From the NCBI RefSeq assembly GCF_013823385.1, contig NZ_PNMA01000002.1, positions 124,001 to 188,000 on the forward strand: DNA of 64,000 bases, given 5' to 3'. The notes under the pieces are model-generated. The model ran no database searches. It was given only the letters and a program-made list of their open reading frames with translations, and had not been told where the DNA came from. How positions within the stretch are numbered: the stretch's first letter is position 1; every line of letters begins with the position of its first letter. Below are positions 1 to 8,114 of this stretch, piece after piece. This DNA comes from Hyphomonas sp. (GTDB lineage Bacteria > Pseudomonadota > Alphaproteobacteria > Caulobacterales > Hyphomonadaceae). A program made the translations under genes and the position numbers.

Positions 1-476
1 CGGCTGACGCCCAGGAGGATGACATCGGCGCCGATCAGGCCTTCCACATTCTGCCCATCATCATGGGCCAGGGTGAAGTTGATCGCTTCCATCCGCTCGA
101 AATAGTCTTCGTCGAGGGCGTGCTGGCCGGCGACCCGGTTGTTCGGGGCCACACCCAGATGGCGGCTCAGCATGGCAATTGACGGGTCCAGCACCGGCAG
201 GGTGGGTATGCTCCGCTCACGGCAGAAGGCTTCCAGCCGGCCGCGCAGCGCGCCGTCCGAAATGGTGTACCACACCACACCGGGGGCCGCCTCGATCTCC
301 TTCATCACTCTTTCAAGCTGACGTTCGGAGCGAACGAGGTAATAGTTGTGTTCCAGCGGCTGCACATTCTCGAACTGGGCGCAGGCCGCGCGCTGGATGG
401 CGTTGAGCGTCTCGCCCGTACTGTCGGACACGAGATGCACATTGAAGTAGATGCTGGGGCGTTGAGGCTGGGTCAC
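1..476 (-). CDS. ppsR: Pyruvate, phosphate dikinase / PEP synthase regulatory protein (partial, N-terminal part)
   Basis: Only the first 158 codons are in the window; the gene runs off the left edge. Translation from a GTG at 476 gives a protein starting VTQPQRPSIYFNVHLVSDST, followed by GETL. This is the N-terminal signature of the DUF299 bifunctional kinase/pyrophosphorylase family, which inactivates and reactivates PPDK or PEP synthase by ADP-dependent phosphorylation. The visible part ends at ILLGVSR, the beginning of the family P-loop (GVSRTSKTP type), so the nucleotide-binding part lies outside. No ATG fits the conserved N-terminus. The gene diverges from hemE across the putative origin, as in Caulobacter-type chromosomes. 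Family assignment is firm; whether the target is PPDK or PpsA cannot be told here. Confidence 0.88.
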   Translation of the reverse strand, partial: MTQPQRPSIYFNVHLVSDSTGETLNAIQRAACAQFENVQPLEHNYYLVRSERQLERVMKEIEAAPGVVWYTISDGALRGRLEAFCRERSIPTLPVLDPSIAMLSRHLGVAPNNRVAGQHALDEDYFERMEAINFTLAHDDGQNVEGLIGADVILLGVS

Positions 477-817
477 GGATGTCTCTTGCCGGTCTGGCGC
501 CGATTTCACAAGGGGTGTGACTCCCATGTGGAATTCCAAATCACACACACGGATTCACAGGCGACTCACAATTGCAGGATTCTCACCTCTGGAGAGTCAC
601 GCTGCGTTCTCCTCTGTGATTCCAACACGGACGTTTACACCCTGTTAACCATTGACTCATTTCGGATTTGAAACGCCACAGCATCGCGGGCCAATCTGTG
701 ACTCGCCTGTGGATTTGCCGGGATAAAGCGTTAACAGATGGGTTATCCCTGAATCCCTCGGGGTTATAATCATAAGCGCCCTGACGGGCATTTAGATGAG
801 ATTGGGAAGGGGACTTC
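477..817. other. oriC: Putative chromosomal replication origin (oriC)
   Basis: This 341-bp gene-free stretch lies between divergent ppsR-like and hemE genes, the position of Cori in Caulobacter. It is visibly more AT-rich than its surroundings. It holds nine GANTC sites (starts 519, 552, 563, 578, 594, 618, 654, 700, 751). Six of them sit in a repeated nine-base element ending TCACA or TCACG that resembles the 3' half of a DnaA box. Two TTATCCC elements face each other (720-726 minus, 743-749 plus), an AAATCCACA-like box is at 708-716 (minus), and a TTAACCAT CtrA half-site is at 645-652. An AT-rich run at 762-775 could be part of an unwinding element. Origin function is inferred from synteny and motif content. 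The hemE promoter must also lie here. Confidence 0.75.
645..652 (+). promoter_or_regulatory. CtrA half-site (TTAACCAT) in the origin
   Basis: TTAACCAT matches the CtrA half-site consensus described for Caulobacter. The second TTAA of a full box (TTAA-N7-TTAA) is absent, because the bases seven downstream read CTCA. A second TTAA at 731-734 is followed by GTTATCC and also lacks a clean partner. CtrA binding here is inference from motif and location. Confidence 0.45.
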
Positions 818-1852
818 GTGGCAACGTCCGTTAAGAAATTGCTGGCTGTACTGTCAGGCGAGGCTGTGAAACCACCTCCGGTGTGGATGATGCGCCAGGC
901 TGGGCGCCACCTGCCCGAATATCTGGAGACGAGAGCGAGAGCGAAAGACTTTCTCGATTTCTGCTACACCCCGTCCCTTGCCACCGAAGCCACGCTTCAA
1001 CCCATCCGCCGCTATGGCATGGACGGGGCAATCCTCTTCGCAGACATCCTGCTCATCCTGGATGCGATGGGTCTGAAAGTGGCTTTCGAGAAGGGAGAAG
1101 GCCCGCTGGTCGAACAGATTTCCGGCCCATCCGATCTGGGAAGGGTCACGCCTCAGAAAGCGGCCGACCGTCTCGCGCCTGTCTATGAAACCGTTTCCCG
1201 CGTGAAAGCCGCCCTGCCTTCGTCCACCACGCTGATCGGATTTGCCGGTTCACCCTGGACGGTCAGCCTCTATGCCGTCGAGGGCCGGGGCAAGACCGAC
1301 AAGTCCACCGCCTGGCGCTGGGCCCATGGCCGGCCGGAGGATCTGGCAGCCGTAATGGATCAGGTCACCGAAGCGACAGCGCATTATCTTTCCCGCCAGG
1401 TCGAGGCCGGCGCCGATGCGCTGATGCTGTTTGACAGCTGGGCCGAGGGCCTTCCGGACAACATCTTCCGCGAAGTCGTCATCCAGCCGACGAAGAAGCT
1501 GGTCGCCCGGCTGCGGGAAATGGGCATCACGGTGCCGGTGATCGGATTTCCGCGCGGCGCGGGCGTCATGCTGCCCGAATATGTGCGGGAAACCGGGGTC
1601 ACAGCTGTTGGGCTGGACACGGCTGTCTCGCCCGCCTTCATCAATGCGCAGTTGCCGGCGGGTTTTCCGGTCCAGGGGCATCTTGATCCCCTCCTCCTGA
1701 TCGAAGGGGGCGGGCGACTTGACGCACGCGTCCGCGAATTGCTGGACGCCTACAAGGGACGGCCCCATATCTTCAATCTCGGTCATGGCATTCGCCCCGA
1801 GACCCCGATTGCGCATGTCGAACGTGTGCTGGAACTGATCAGAACCGAATAG
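818..1852 (+). CDS. hemE: Uroporphyrinogen decarboxylase
   Basis: The cytosolic enzyme decarboxylates the four acetate side chains of uroporphyrinogen III to give coproporphyrinogen III. At 344 residues it has family length. The N-terminal signature MMRQAGRHLPEY lies at about residues 24-35, including the two arginines that hold substrate carboxylates. ILFADILLILDAMG carries the conserved aspartate, FAGSPWT follows, and a C-terminal GHGI is present. The GTG at 818 is the only start that keeps the N-terminus at normal length. The gene begins directly at the putative origin and is followed three bases later by hemH, so hemE-hemH-hemJ probably form one transcript. In Caulobacter the hemE promoter lies inside the origin and is linked to CtrA; the same layout is present here. 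Confidence 0.97.
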   Translation: MATSVKKLLAVLSGEAVKPPPVWMMRQAGRHLPEYLETRARAKDFLDFCYTPSLATEATLQPIRRYGMDGAILFADILLILDAMGLKVAFEKGEGPLVEQISGPSDLGRVTPQKAADRLAPVYETVSRVKAALPSSTTLIGFAGSPWTVSLYAVEGRGKTDKSTAWRWAHGRPEDLAAVMDQVTEATAHYLSRQVEAGADALMLFDSWAEGLPDNIFREVVIQPTKKLVARLREMGITVPVIGFPRGAGVMLPEYVRETGVTAVGLDTAVSPAFINAQLPAGFPVQGHLDPLLLIEGGGRLDARVRELLDAYKGRPHIFNLGHGIRPETPIAHVERVLELIRTE

Positions 1853-1855
1853 AAA

Positions 1856-2941
1856 GTGAGGGCCGAAATGGGCCGCCGGATCGCTGTTGTCTTGTTCAAC
1901 CTGGGTGGCCCGGATACCGGTGACGACGTTCAGCCTTTCCTGAAAAATCTATTCCGGGATCCGGCCATCATCCGGGCACCTCTTCCTATCCGCTGGCTGA
2001 TTGCCCGGCTAATTTCTTCCCGGCGTGCGCCGATGGTGAAGCAAAACTATGCCCTGATGGATGCCGGGGGCGGCTCTCCCCTGCTCCGCGAAACCAAGAA
2101 ACAGTCTGCGGCGCTTGAGGCGGAACTGGCGAAACGGCTGCCGGGAGATGAAATCCGCTGCTTCATTGCGATGCGCTATTGGCACCCCTTCACCGAGGAA
2201 GCCGCTGCCGAAGTCCAGAGATGGGGCGCTGATGAAGTCGTCCTCCTGCCGCTTTATCCCCAGTTCTCCACCACCACGACGGGATCCTCCCTGACCGCCT
2301 GGAACACTGCATACAAGGGCAAGAGCCGCACGGTCTGCTGCTATCCTTTCGAGGAGAATTTCGTTTCCGCCCATGTCGACCGGATCATGGAAGCTTGGGA
2401 ACGCGCCGGCCGGCCGGAAAAGGTAAACCTCCTCCTCTCCGCGCATGGTCTGCCCGAAAGCGTGGTGAAGGCCGGCGATCCCTATCAATGGCAGTGTGAA
2501 ACACTGGCTGAAATGGTTGCCGGCCGTGTGCCGGCCCATTGGGAGGTCAGCGTCTGCTATCAGTCGCGCGTGGGTCCGCTGAAATGGATCGGCCCGGCGA
2601 CCGAAGGAGAGATCGAGCGCATTTCCGAACAGGGCGGCAATATCCTGATCGCGCCGATTGCCTTCGTTTCAGAACACATCGAAACGCTGGTTGAGCTTGG
2701 TGAGGAATACCGCCTCATTGCCGAAAAGCACGGCGCGGCGAGCTATACCCGTGTCGAGGCGCTGGGCATCCATCCCGGCTTCATCGCCTCGCTGGCGGGT
2801 GAAGTGACCCAGGCGCTGGCCATGAAAGAGTCCATTCGCTCCTGCGCCGGCGGGCGCCTCTGCCCTTCCGGCTGGAGCGGCTGCCCCCATGCGGAAACAA
2901 AACAGAAAGCCGGCGTCCGTATTACGGAAAAAGCCGTCTAG
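1856..2941 (+). CDS. hemH: Ferrochelatase (probable [2Fe-2S] type)
   Basis: Inserts Fe2+ into protoporphyrin IX at the membrane surface, the last step of haem synthesis. The protein is 361 residues from the GTG at 1856. An ATG at 1868, preceded by GTGAGG, is an equally good start and gives 357. Seen: VLFNLGGP near the N-terminus, the metal-binding histidine in LLLSAHGLP, and the glutamate/histidine segment FVSEHIETLVELGEEY. The C-terminal extension SCAGGRLCPSGWSGCPHA has three cysteines spaced C-x6-C-x6-C. Caulobacter and mycobacterial ferrochelatases are known to carry a [2Fe-2S] cluster on C-terminal cysteines plus one internal cysteine, so a cluster is likely. It follows hemE by three bases and precedes hemJ. 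Confidence 0.95.
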   Translation: MRAEMGRRIAVVLFNLGGPDTGDDVQPFLKNLFRDPAIIRAPLPIRWLIARLISSRRAPMVKQNYALMDAGGGSPLLRETKKQSAALEAELAKRLPGDEIRCFIAMRYWHPFTEEAAAEVQRWGADEVVLLPLYPQFSTTTTGSSLTAWNTAYKGKSRTVCCYPFEENFVSAHVDRIMEAWERAGRPEKVNLLLSAHGLPESVVKAGDPYQWQCETLAEMVAGRVPAHWEVSVCYQSRVGPLKWIGPATEGEIERISEQGGNILIAPIAFVSEHIETLVELGEEYRLIAEKHGAASYTRVEALGIHPGFIASLAGEVTQALAMKESIRSCAGGRLCPSGWSGCPHAETKQKAGVRITEKAV

Positions 2942-2955
2942 CGGGGAGCGCAGGC

Positions 2956-3399
2956 ATGGATCTCTATAACTGGCTGAAAGCCGGGCATGTGGTATTCGTC
3001 ATCGCGCTGATGGCCGGATTGCTGGTCTATCCGCGCTACAAGATCCACCAGCTCTCCAGCCAGCCGGGCGAGCCCCTCTTTGAAACGATGAAGAAATCCT
3101 CCGGCCAGCTCCGGATGATCATCCTCAATCCCAGCCTTATCCTTGTATGGGTCTTCGGTCTGGCCATGGTTTATGTCGACTGGCAACGTGGCGGACAGCT
3201 CTACCTTGAGGGATGGTTTCACGCGAAACTTCTGCTCGTGCTCATCATTTCCGGCCTGCACGGCTATTTCATCGGTCTTGGCAAGAAGGTCGACCGGGTG
3301 ACAGGTACGGTTCAGGCTAGGACCCTGCGGATGATGAATGAGGTCCCCTTCCTGCTAATGATCGGCGTCGTGATCCTGGTGATCGTGAAGCCTTTCTGA
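2956..3399 (+). CDS. hemJ: Protoporphyrinogen IX oxidase HemJ
   Basis: This 147-residue membrane protein has four predicted transmembrane segments (about 10-28, 50-72, 85-105, 125-145). It is of the HemJ/UPF0093 family, which oxidises protoporphyrinogen IX in bacteria lacking HemG and HemY. Conserved features seen are the first-helix histidine in KAGHVVF, ILNPSLILVW, and the family motif WFHAKL with its histidine and lysine. It starts 14 bases after hemH, completing a late-haem gene set (decarboxylase, chelatase, oxidase). The codons for GWFHAKL contain a near-match to the ParB parS palindrome at 3215-3230 (see findings). Confidence 0.93.
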   Translation: MDLYNWLKAGHVVFVIALMAGLLVYPRYKIHQLSSQPGEPLFETMKKSSGQLRMIILNPSLILVWVFGLAMVYVDWQRGGQLYLEGWFHAKLLLVLIISGLHGYFIGLGKKVDRVTGTVQARTLRMMNEVPFLLMIGVVILVIVKPF

Positions 3400-3431
3400 C
3401 AGGGCCAGGGCCACAATCCCCTTATGGGCGC

Positions 3432-3460
3432 TTGACGGGCAACCGGTTTGTGGCGGATAA
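3432..3460 (+). promoter_or_regulatory. Possible promoter for rho
   Basis: TTGACG (3432-3437) is followed after 17 bases by GGATAA (3455-3460). It lies in the 154-base spacer between hemJ and the likely rho start. The -10 element is weak, so this is a suggestion only. Confidence 0.3.
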
Positions 3461-3553
3461 GGCACGGGCTGGCCCGCCAAGTCCTTTGGCGCCGCGATGT
3501 ATTTTCGCCCGGCCCCTCCCCTTTTGACTATTCCAAGTCCGGATACTGCCCGA

Positions 3554-4843
3554 ATGGCTTCCACGATGCTCGACAACCTTACCAGTGTGACTCTGCGCGA
3601 ACTCAAGGCGAAGTCGCCTGAAGAACTCCTCGCCTATGCCGAGGAGCTCGAGATCGAGAACGCCTCCTCGATGCGGACGCAGGACATGCTGTTCGCGATC
3701 CTCAAGGAACTCGCTGACAGCGAAGTCGAAATCACCGGCCAGGGCGTGCTCGAGGTTCTCACCGACGGATTCGGCTTCCTGCGCTCGCCGGAATCAAACT
3801 ACTTGCCCGGCCCGGACGACATCTATGTCAGTCCCGAAGTGTTGAAGAAGGCCAACATCCGCACCGGTGATACGGTCGAAGGCCCGATCGTCGCCCCGCA
3901 GGACAGCGAGCGTTACTTCGCGCTGACCGATGTGAGCCGCATCAATTTCGAGGAACCGGAGAAGGCCAACAAGAAGGTTCACTTCGACAACCTCACCCCT
4001 CTTTATCCGGAACAGCGCCTCAAGATGGAGAGCCGCGATCCGACCAAGAAAGACCGTTCGGGCCGCGTCATCGACATCGTCTCGCCGATCGGCAAAGGCC
4101 AGCGCGCCCTGATCGTTGCCCCGCCGCGCACCGGTAAAACGGTTCTGATGCAGAACATCGCCGCGGCCATCGAAGAAAACCATCCGGAATGCTACCTCAT
4201 CGTTCTGCTGATCGATGAGCGCCCGGAAGAGGTGACCGACATGCGCCGCACGGTGAAGGGCGAAGTTGTCGCCTCCACCTTTGACGAGCCGGCGACCCGC
4301 CACGTCCAGGTGGCCGAAATGGTCATCGAAAAGGCCAAACGCCTTGTCGAACACAAGCGTGATGTCGTGATCCTCCTCGACTCGATCACCCGTCTTGGCC
4401 GCGCCTATAACACCACCGTCCCCTCCTCCGGCAAAGTGTTGACCGGCGGTGTGGATGCCAACGCCCTGCAGCGCCCGAAGCGTTTCTTCGGCGCCGCGCG
4501 GAATGTCGAGAATGGCGGCTCGCTGACAATTGTGGCCACCGCCCTGATCGATACCGGCAGCCGGATGGATGAAGTCATCTTCGAGGAATTCAAAGGCACC
4601 GGTAACTCCGAAGTCGTTCTCGACCGGAAGATTGCCGACAAGCGGACCTTCCCGGCCATCGACATCATGAAGTCAGGCACGCGGAAAGAAGAACTCATCA
4701 CGCCGCAGGACCAGCTTTCGAAGATCTACATCCTTCGCCGCATCCTTGGCCCGATGGGCACGACCGATGCGGTCGAATTCCTGCTCGACAAGCTGAAGCA
4801 GACGAAGACCAACGAAGAATTCTTCGAAGCGATGAAGAACTAG
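3554..4843 (+). CDS. rho: Transcription termination factor Rho
   Basis: Hexameric RNA-dependent ATPase that terminates transcription. The ATG at 3554 gives 429 residues beginning [18 protein letters not shown]. The frame is open upstream to 3497, but the added residues are not Rho-like. Domain order: N-terminal Rho_N helix bundle ([16 protein letters not shown]), cold-shock-like primary RNA-binding domain ([12 protein letters not shown]), then the RecA-type ATPase with Walker A APPRTGKT, Walker [17 protein letters not shown], and the Q-loop region GGVDANALQ. The Walker A reads PPRTGKT where E. coli has PPKAGKT; alphaproteobacterial Rho often varies here. It is followed after 12 bases by mnmE, a common alphaproteobacterial order. 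Confidence 0.97.
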   Translation: MASTMLDNLTSVTLRELKAKSPEELLAYAEELEIENASSMRTQDMLFAILKELADSEVEITGQGVLEVLTDGFGFLRSPESNYLPGPDDIYVSPEVLKKANIRTGDTVEGPIVAPQDSERYFALTDVSRINFEEPEKANKKVHFDNLTPLYPEQRLKMESRDPTKKDRSGRVIDIVSPIGKGQRALIVAPPRTGKTVLMQNIAAAIEENHPECYLIVLLIDERPEEVTDMRRTVKGEVVASTFDEPATRHVQVAEMVIEKAKRLVEHKRDVVILLDSITRLGRAYNTTVPSSGKVLTGGVDANALQRPKRFFGAARNVENGGSLTIVATALIDTGSRMDEVIFEEFKGTGNSEVVLDRKIADKRTFPAIDIMKSGTRKEELITPQDQLSKIYILRRILGPMGTTDAVEFLLDKLKQTKTNEEFFEAMKN

Positions 4844-4855
4844 AGGAGCGGCCCG

Positions 4856-6181
4856 ATGGGCGCGCGCGACACAATCTGCGCTCTCGCCTCGGGCCCTCCG
4901 CCGTCGGCCATTGCCATCATCCGCATTTCCGGCCCGGCGGTTGCCGAGGTCGGAGAGCGATTTCTCGCGTCCGGATTGCCGGAACCCAAACGCGCGGCGC
5001 TGACATATATATATGACGCCGCCGGCGAGCAGATCGACCAGGGCCTCGCGCTCCATGCGCGCGCCCCAAACTCCTATACCGGCGAAGATACACTCGAGCT
5101 CTACCTGCATGGTGGCCCGGCCGTCATCGATCATGCCCTCCGTGCACTGACATCCGTTCCCGGAATACGTTTGGCTGAGCCCGGGGAGTTCACGCGGCGT
5201 GCCTTTGAAAATGGTAAACTGGATCTTACCGAGGCCGAGGGCGTAGCTGACATCATCGAAGCGGAAACGTCCGCGCAGAAATCCCAAGCCCTTCGCCAAC
5301 TCGGCGGCGGCCTCACCGAAATCTATGAGGCCTGGCGCGAGGAACTGACCGGCGCGCTCGCCCTCATCGAAGTGATGATCGACTTTCCCGATGAAGGCGA
5401 TGTCCCCGAAGATACCGCCGCCCCCATCCTTCAGCGCCTCGGCAAGGTGATCGCCGAGATCGAAACCGCCCTCGGCGACCGGGGGGTTGGCGAGCGCATC
5501 CGCGATGGTTTTCGCATTGCCATTGTCGGCCCGCCGAACGCGGGCAAGTCGTCCATCCTCAACCGGCTTGCCCGGCGCGAAGCGGCCATCGTCACCGACA
5601 TCGCCGGCACGACGCGCGACGTCGTCGAGGTGCGGGTGATCCTCGGCGGTCAGGTTGTCTGGATTGCAGACACCGCCGGTCTGAGGGAAACCGAGGATGT
5701 GGTCGAGGCTGAAGGCGTCCGCCGGGCAATCCGCGCGGCGGCCGAGGCGGACCTCCGCATCCATGTGATCGATGGCGCGGCCCCCTCCCCTCCCCCCGGC
5801 CCGATCGAGACACAGGATATTGTCGTCTTCAACAAGGCGGACGCCCGGCCGGGCATCCGTGGGCCCGAAGGCGCGCTGCCCCTCTCGGCGGCAACAGGCG
5901 AAGGCATGGATACGCTCGAAGCCTCGATTGCCGGTTTCGTCTCCCAGCGGGCCGCCTCGGTCGAGGCGCCGGTCATCACCCGCGCGCGTCACCGGGAAAA
6001 GCTCGCTGCCGGTCTCGCCAGCCTGGTCTCTGCCCGCGACGCCCTCACCCAGGATATCGGCGCCGAACTTGCCGCAGAAGACGTCCGCATGGCTCTGCGC
6101 CAACTCTCCTCAGTCATCGGCAAGGTCGATGTGGAAGATGTTCTGAGCGCTGTCTTCTCCAAATTCTGCATCGGAAAATGA
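4856..6181 (+). CDS. mnmE: tRNA modification GTPase MnmE
   Basis: Works with MnmG to install the (carboxymethyl)aminomethyl group at U34 of tRNAs. It is 441 residues with an N-terminal TrmE domain that binds formyl-tetrahydrofolate, a central helical domain, and an inserted G domain. The G domain has GPPNAGKSS at about 223-231, TDIAGTTRD, DTAGLRETED and NKAD. The C-terminus is FCIGK, the conserved CIGK tail whose cysteine is needed for modification. It begins 12 bases after rho. mnmG starts 64 bases downstream, so both subunits of the complex are adjacent. Confidence 0.97.
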   Translation: MGARDTICALASGPPPSAIAIIRISGPAVAEVGERFLASGLPEPKRAALTYIYDAAGEQIDQGLALHARAPNSYTGEDTLELYLHGGPAVIDHALRALTSVPGIRLAEPGEFTRRAFENGKLDLTEAEGVADIIEAETSAQKSQALRQLGGGLTEIYEAWREELTGALALIEVMIDFPDEGDVPEDTAAPILQRLGKVIAEIETALGDRGVGERIRDGFRIAIVGPPNAGKSSILNRLARREAAIVTDIAGTTRDVVEVRVILGGQVVWIADTAGLRETEDVVEAEGVRRAIRAAAEADLRIHVIDGAAPSPPPGPIETQDIVVFNKADARPGIRGPEGALPLSAATGEGMDTLEASIAGFVSQRAASVEAPVITRARHREKLAAGLASLVSARDALTQDIGAELAAEDVRMALRQLSSVIGKVDVEDVLSAVFSKFCIGK

Positions 6182-6231
6182 CCCCTAGGGTTTGAGGGCG
6201 CCCGGCGTTATATAGCCGCCTCAAGCAGCGC

Positions 6232-6246
6232 TTAAGGGTTGGTTAA
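6232..6246 (+). promoter_or_regulatory. Full CtrA-type box overlapping the mnmG start
   Basis: TTAA (6232-6235), seven bases, then TTAA (6243-6246). This is an exact match to the CtrA consensus TTAA-N7-TTAA. The last A is the first base of the mnmG ATG. It lies in the 64-base mnmE-mnmG gap ahead of mnmG-rsmG-parA-parB. Binding by CtrA is inference. Confidence 0.5.
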
Positions 6247-8111
6247 TGCCGGACTTCCCGGATTTCGACGTTATTGTCATTGGTGGCGGCCATGCCGGCT
6301 GCGAAGCGGCGGCCGCGTCCGCCCGCTTTGGCGCGCGCACCGCGCTCATCACCCACAGGCTGTCGACGATTGGCGAGATGAGCTGCAACCCCGCCATCGG
6401 GGGGCTCGGCAAAGGCCATCTCGTGCGCGAGATCGATGCGCTCGATGGCGTCATGGGCCGGATGGCGGACAAGGCCGGCATCCAGTTCCGGATGCTCAAC
6501 CGGTCCAAGGGCCCGGCCGTCTGGGGGCCCCGCTCGCAGATCGACCGCAAGCTCTACCGCGAAGCGATGCAGGCCGAGCTGGCCGATTATCCAAACCTCA
6601 CCCTCATTGAAGACGGCGCCGAGGATCTGATCGTCGAGGATGGCACCATCCGGGGCGTGATCGGCCTCACCGGCAAACGCTATTCAGCGGCCAGGGTCGT
6701 CATCACCACGGGCACCTTCCTCAAGGGCGTGATCCATATCGGCGCCAAACGCATTCCTGCCGGCCGGATTGGGGAAGCGCCCGCGCTTGGCCTGTCTGAC
6801 CGGCTCTATGCCATCGGCCTGCCGATGGGCCGCCTCAAGACCGGTACGCCCGCCCGCCTCGACGGCCGCACCATCCATTGGGACCGGCTCGAGATGCAGC
6901 CGGCCGATGACCAGCCGATCCCGTTCTCCTTCCTCAACTCCGAGATCACGGTCCCGCAGGTCCAGTGCGGTATCACCTGGACGACGCCGGAAACCCATTC
7001 GATCATCGAAGCCCATATGGAAGAGTCCGCAGTCTATTCCGGCGCCATCTCCGGACGCGGCCCGCGCTATTGCCCTTCCATCGAAGACAAGGTGAACCGC
7101 TTCGGAGACCGCGACCGGCATCAGGTGTTTCTGGAGCCAGAGGGCCTCGACGATCACACCGTCTATCCGAACGGCATCTCCACCTCGCTTCCCGAAGAGG
7201 TCCAGGAGAAGTTCATCCGGACAATCCCCGGGCTGGAAGAAGTCACCATCCTCCAGCACGCCTATGCGATCGAATATGACTATGTCGATCCGCGCGCGCT
7301 GAGCCCGGCGCTGGAAGTCAAACTCATGCCGGGTCTCTATCTGGCGGGCCAGATCAACGGGACAACCGGATATGAAGAAGCCGGCGCTCAGGGCCTGATG
7401 GCCGGCCTCAACGCCGCGCGCGCCGCCGCCGGAAAAGACCCGGTCATTTTTGATCGGGCTGAAGCCTATATCGGCGTCCTGATCGATGACCTGGTGACCC
7501 GCGGCGTGACTGAGCCCTATCGGATGTTCACTTCACGCGCCGAATACCGGCTTGCGCTGCGCGCCGATAATGCCGACCAGCGCCTTACCCAGAAAGGCAT
7601 CGAGGCCGGTGTCGTGGGCGAGAAACGCGCCGCAATGTTTCACGTGAAACATCGGGCTCTGGAATCGGCCCGGAATCTTCTGAAAAGTCTCAATCTCAGT
7701 CCGGCGGCTGCCGCACGTAATGGATGGGCGGTCAATCAGGATGGCCGCGTCCGCTCAGCCTGGGAATATCTCTCTTATAAGGAGATCAGCTTCGCGCATC
7801 TGGTGGCCGTCTGGCCCGAGCTTTCTGAGCTCCCTCCAGACATCATTGCTCAGATCGAAATCGAAGCGCTCTATTCGGCCTATCTGGATCGCCAGGCTGA
7901 GGATGTGGCCGCGCTCCGCCGCGATGAAGCGCTGACCCTTCCCGCCGATCTCGACTATGACCTGATCGGCGGCCTCTCGAATGAGGTCCGCCAGAAGCTG
8001 AAAGCGGTCCGTCCGGGCACACTCGGTCAGGCTGCGCGGATTGAAGGCGTCACACCGGGCGCGCTGACGGCGCTACTCGGCCACGTCCGCCGTGTCCGCA
8101 AAGCGGGGTAA
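6246..8111 (+). CDS. mnmG: tRNA uridine 5-carboxymethylaminomethyl modification enzyme MnmG (GidA)
   Basis: FAD- and NADH-dependent partner of MnmE. It is 621 residues, normal length. The N-terminal Rossmann motif is [12 protein letters not shown], the GidA signature [18 protein letters not shown] follows, and [11 protein letters not shown] and [17 protein letters not shown] are present. The ATG at 6246 opens directly at the flavin-binding domain. The coding sequence carries a perfect 16-bp parS palindrome at 7636-7651, read through as FHVKH about two thirds along. rsmG starts three bases after the stop, so the two are almost certainly co-transcribed. Confidence 0.97.
   Translation: MPDFPDFDVIVIGGGHAGCEAAAASARFGARTALITHRLSTIGEMSCNPAIGGLGKGHLVREIDALDGVMGRMADKAGIQFRMLNRSKGPAVWGPRSQIDRKLYREAMQAELADYPNLTLIEDGAEDLIVEDGTIRGVIGLTGKRYSAARVVITTGTFLKGVIHIGAKRIPAGRIGEAPALGLSDRLYAIGLPMGRLKTGTPARLDGRTIHWDRLEMQPADDQPIPFSFLNSEITVPQVQCGITWTTPETHSIIEAHMEESAVYSGAISGRGPRYCPSIEDKVNRFGDRDRHQVFLEPEGLDDHTVYPNGISTSLPEEVQEKFIRTIPGLEEVTILQHAYAIEYDYVDPRALSPALEVKLMPGLYLAGQINGTTGYEEAGAQGLMAGLNAARAAAGKDPVIFDRAEAYIGVLIDDLVTRGVTEPYRMFTSRAEYRLALRADNADQRLTQKGIEAGVVGEKRAAMFHVKHRALESARNLLKSLNLSPAAAARNGWAVNQDGRVRSAWEYLSYKEISFAHLVAVWPELSELPPDIIAQIEIEALYSAYLDRQAEDVAALRRDEALTLPADLDYDLIGGLSNEVRQKLKAVRPGTLGQAARIEGVTPGALTALLGHVRRVRKAG
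7636..7651. other. parS: parS centromere site inside mnmG
   Basis: TGTTTCACGTGAAACA is a perfect 16-bp inverted repeat, 18 bp counting the flanking A and T. It is identical to the consensus parS bound by chromosomal ParB proteins. It lies about 1.9 kb upstream of parB and 7 kb from the putative origin. Confidence 0.93.
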
Positions 8112-8114
8112 AAG

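Noticed and set aside
348-671. Rightward 107-codon frame across the ppsR start and the origin
   Set aside because: It overlaps ppsR in antisense, has no ribosome-binding site, and runs through the GANTC array. Not a gene.
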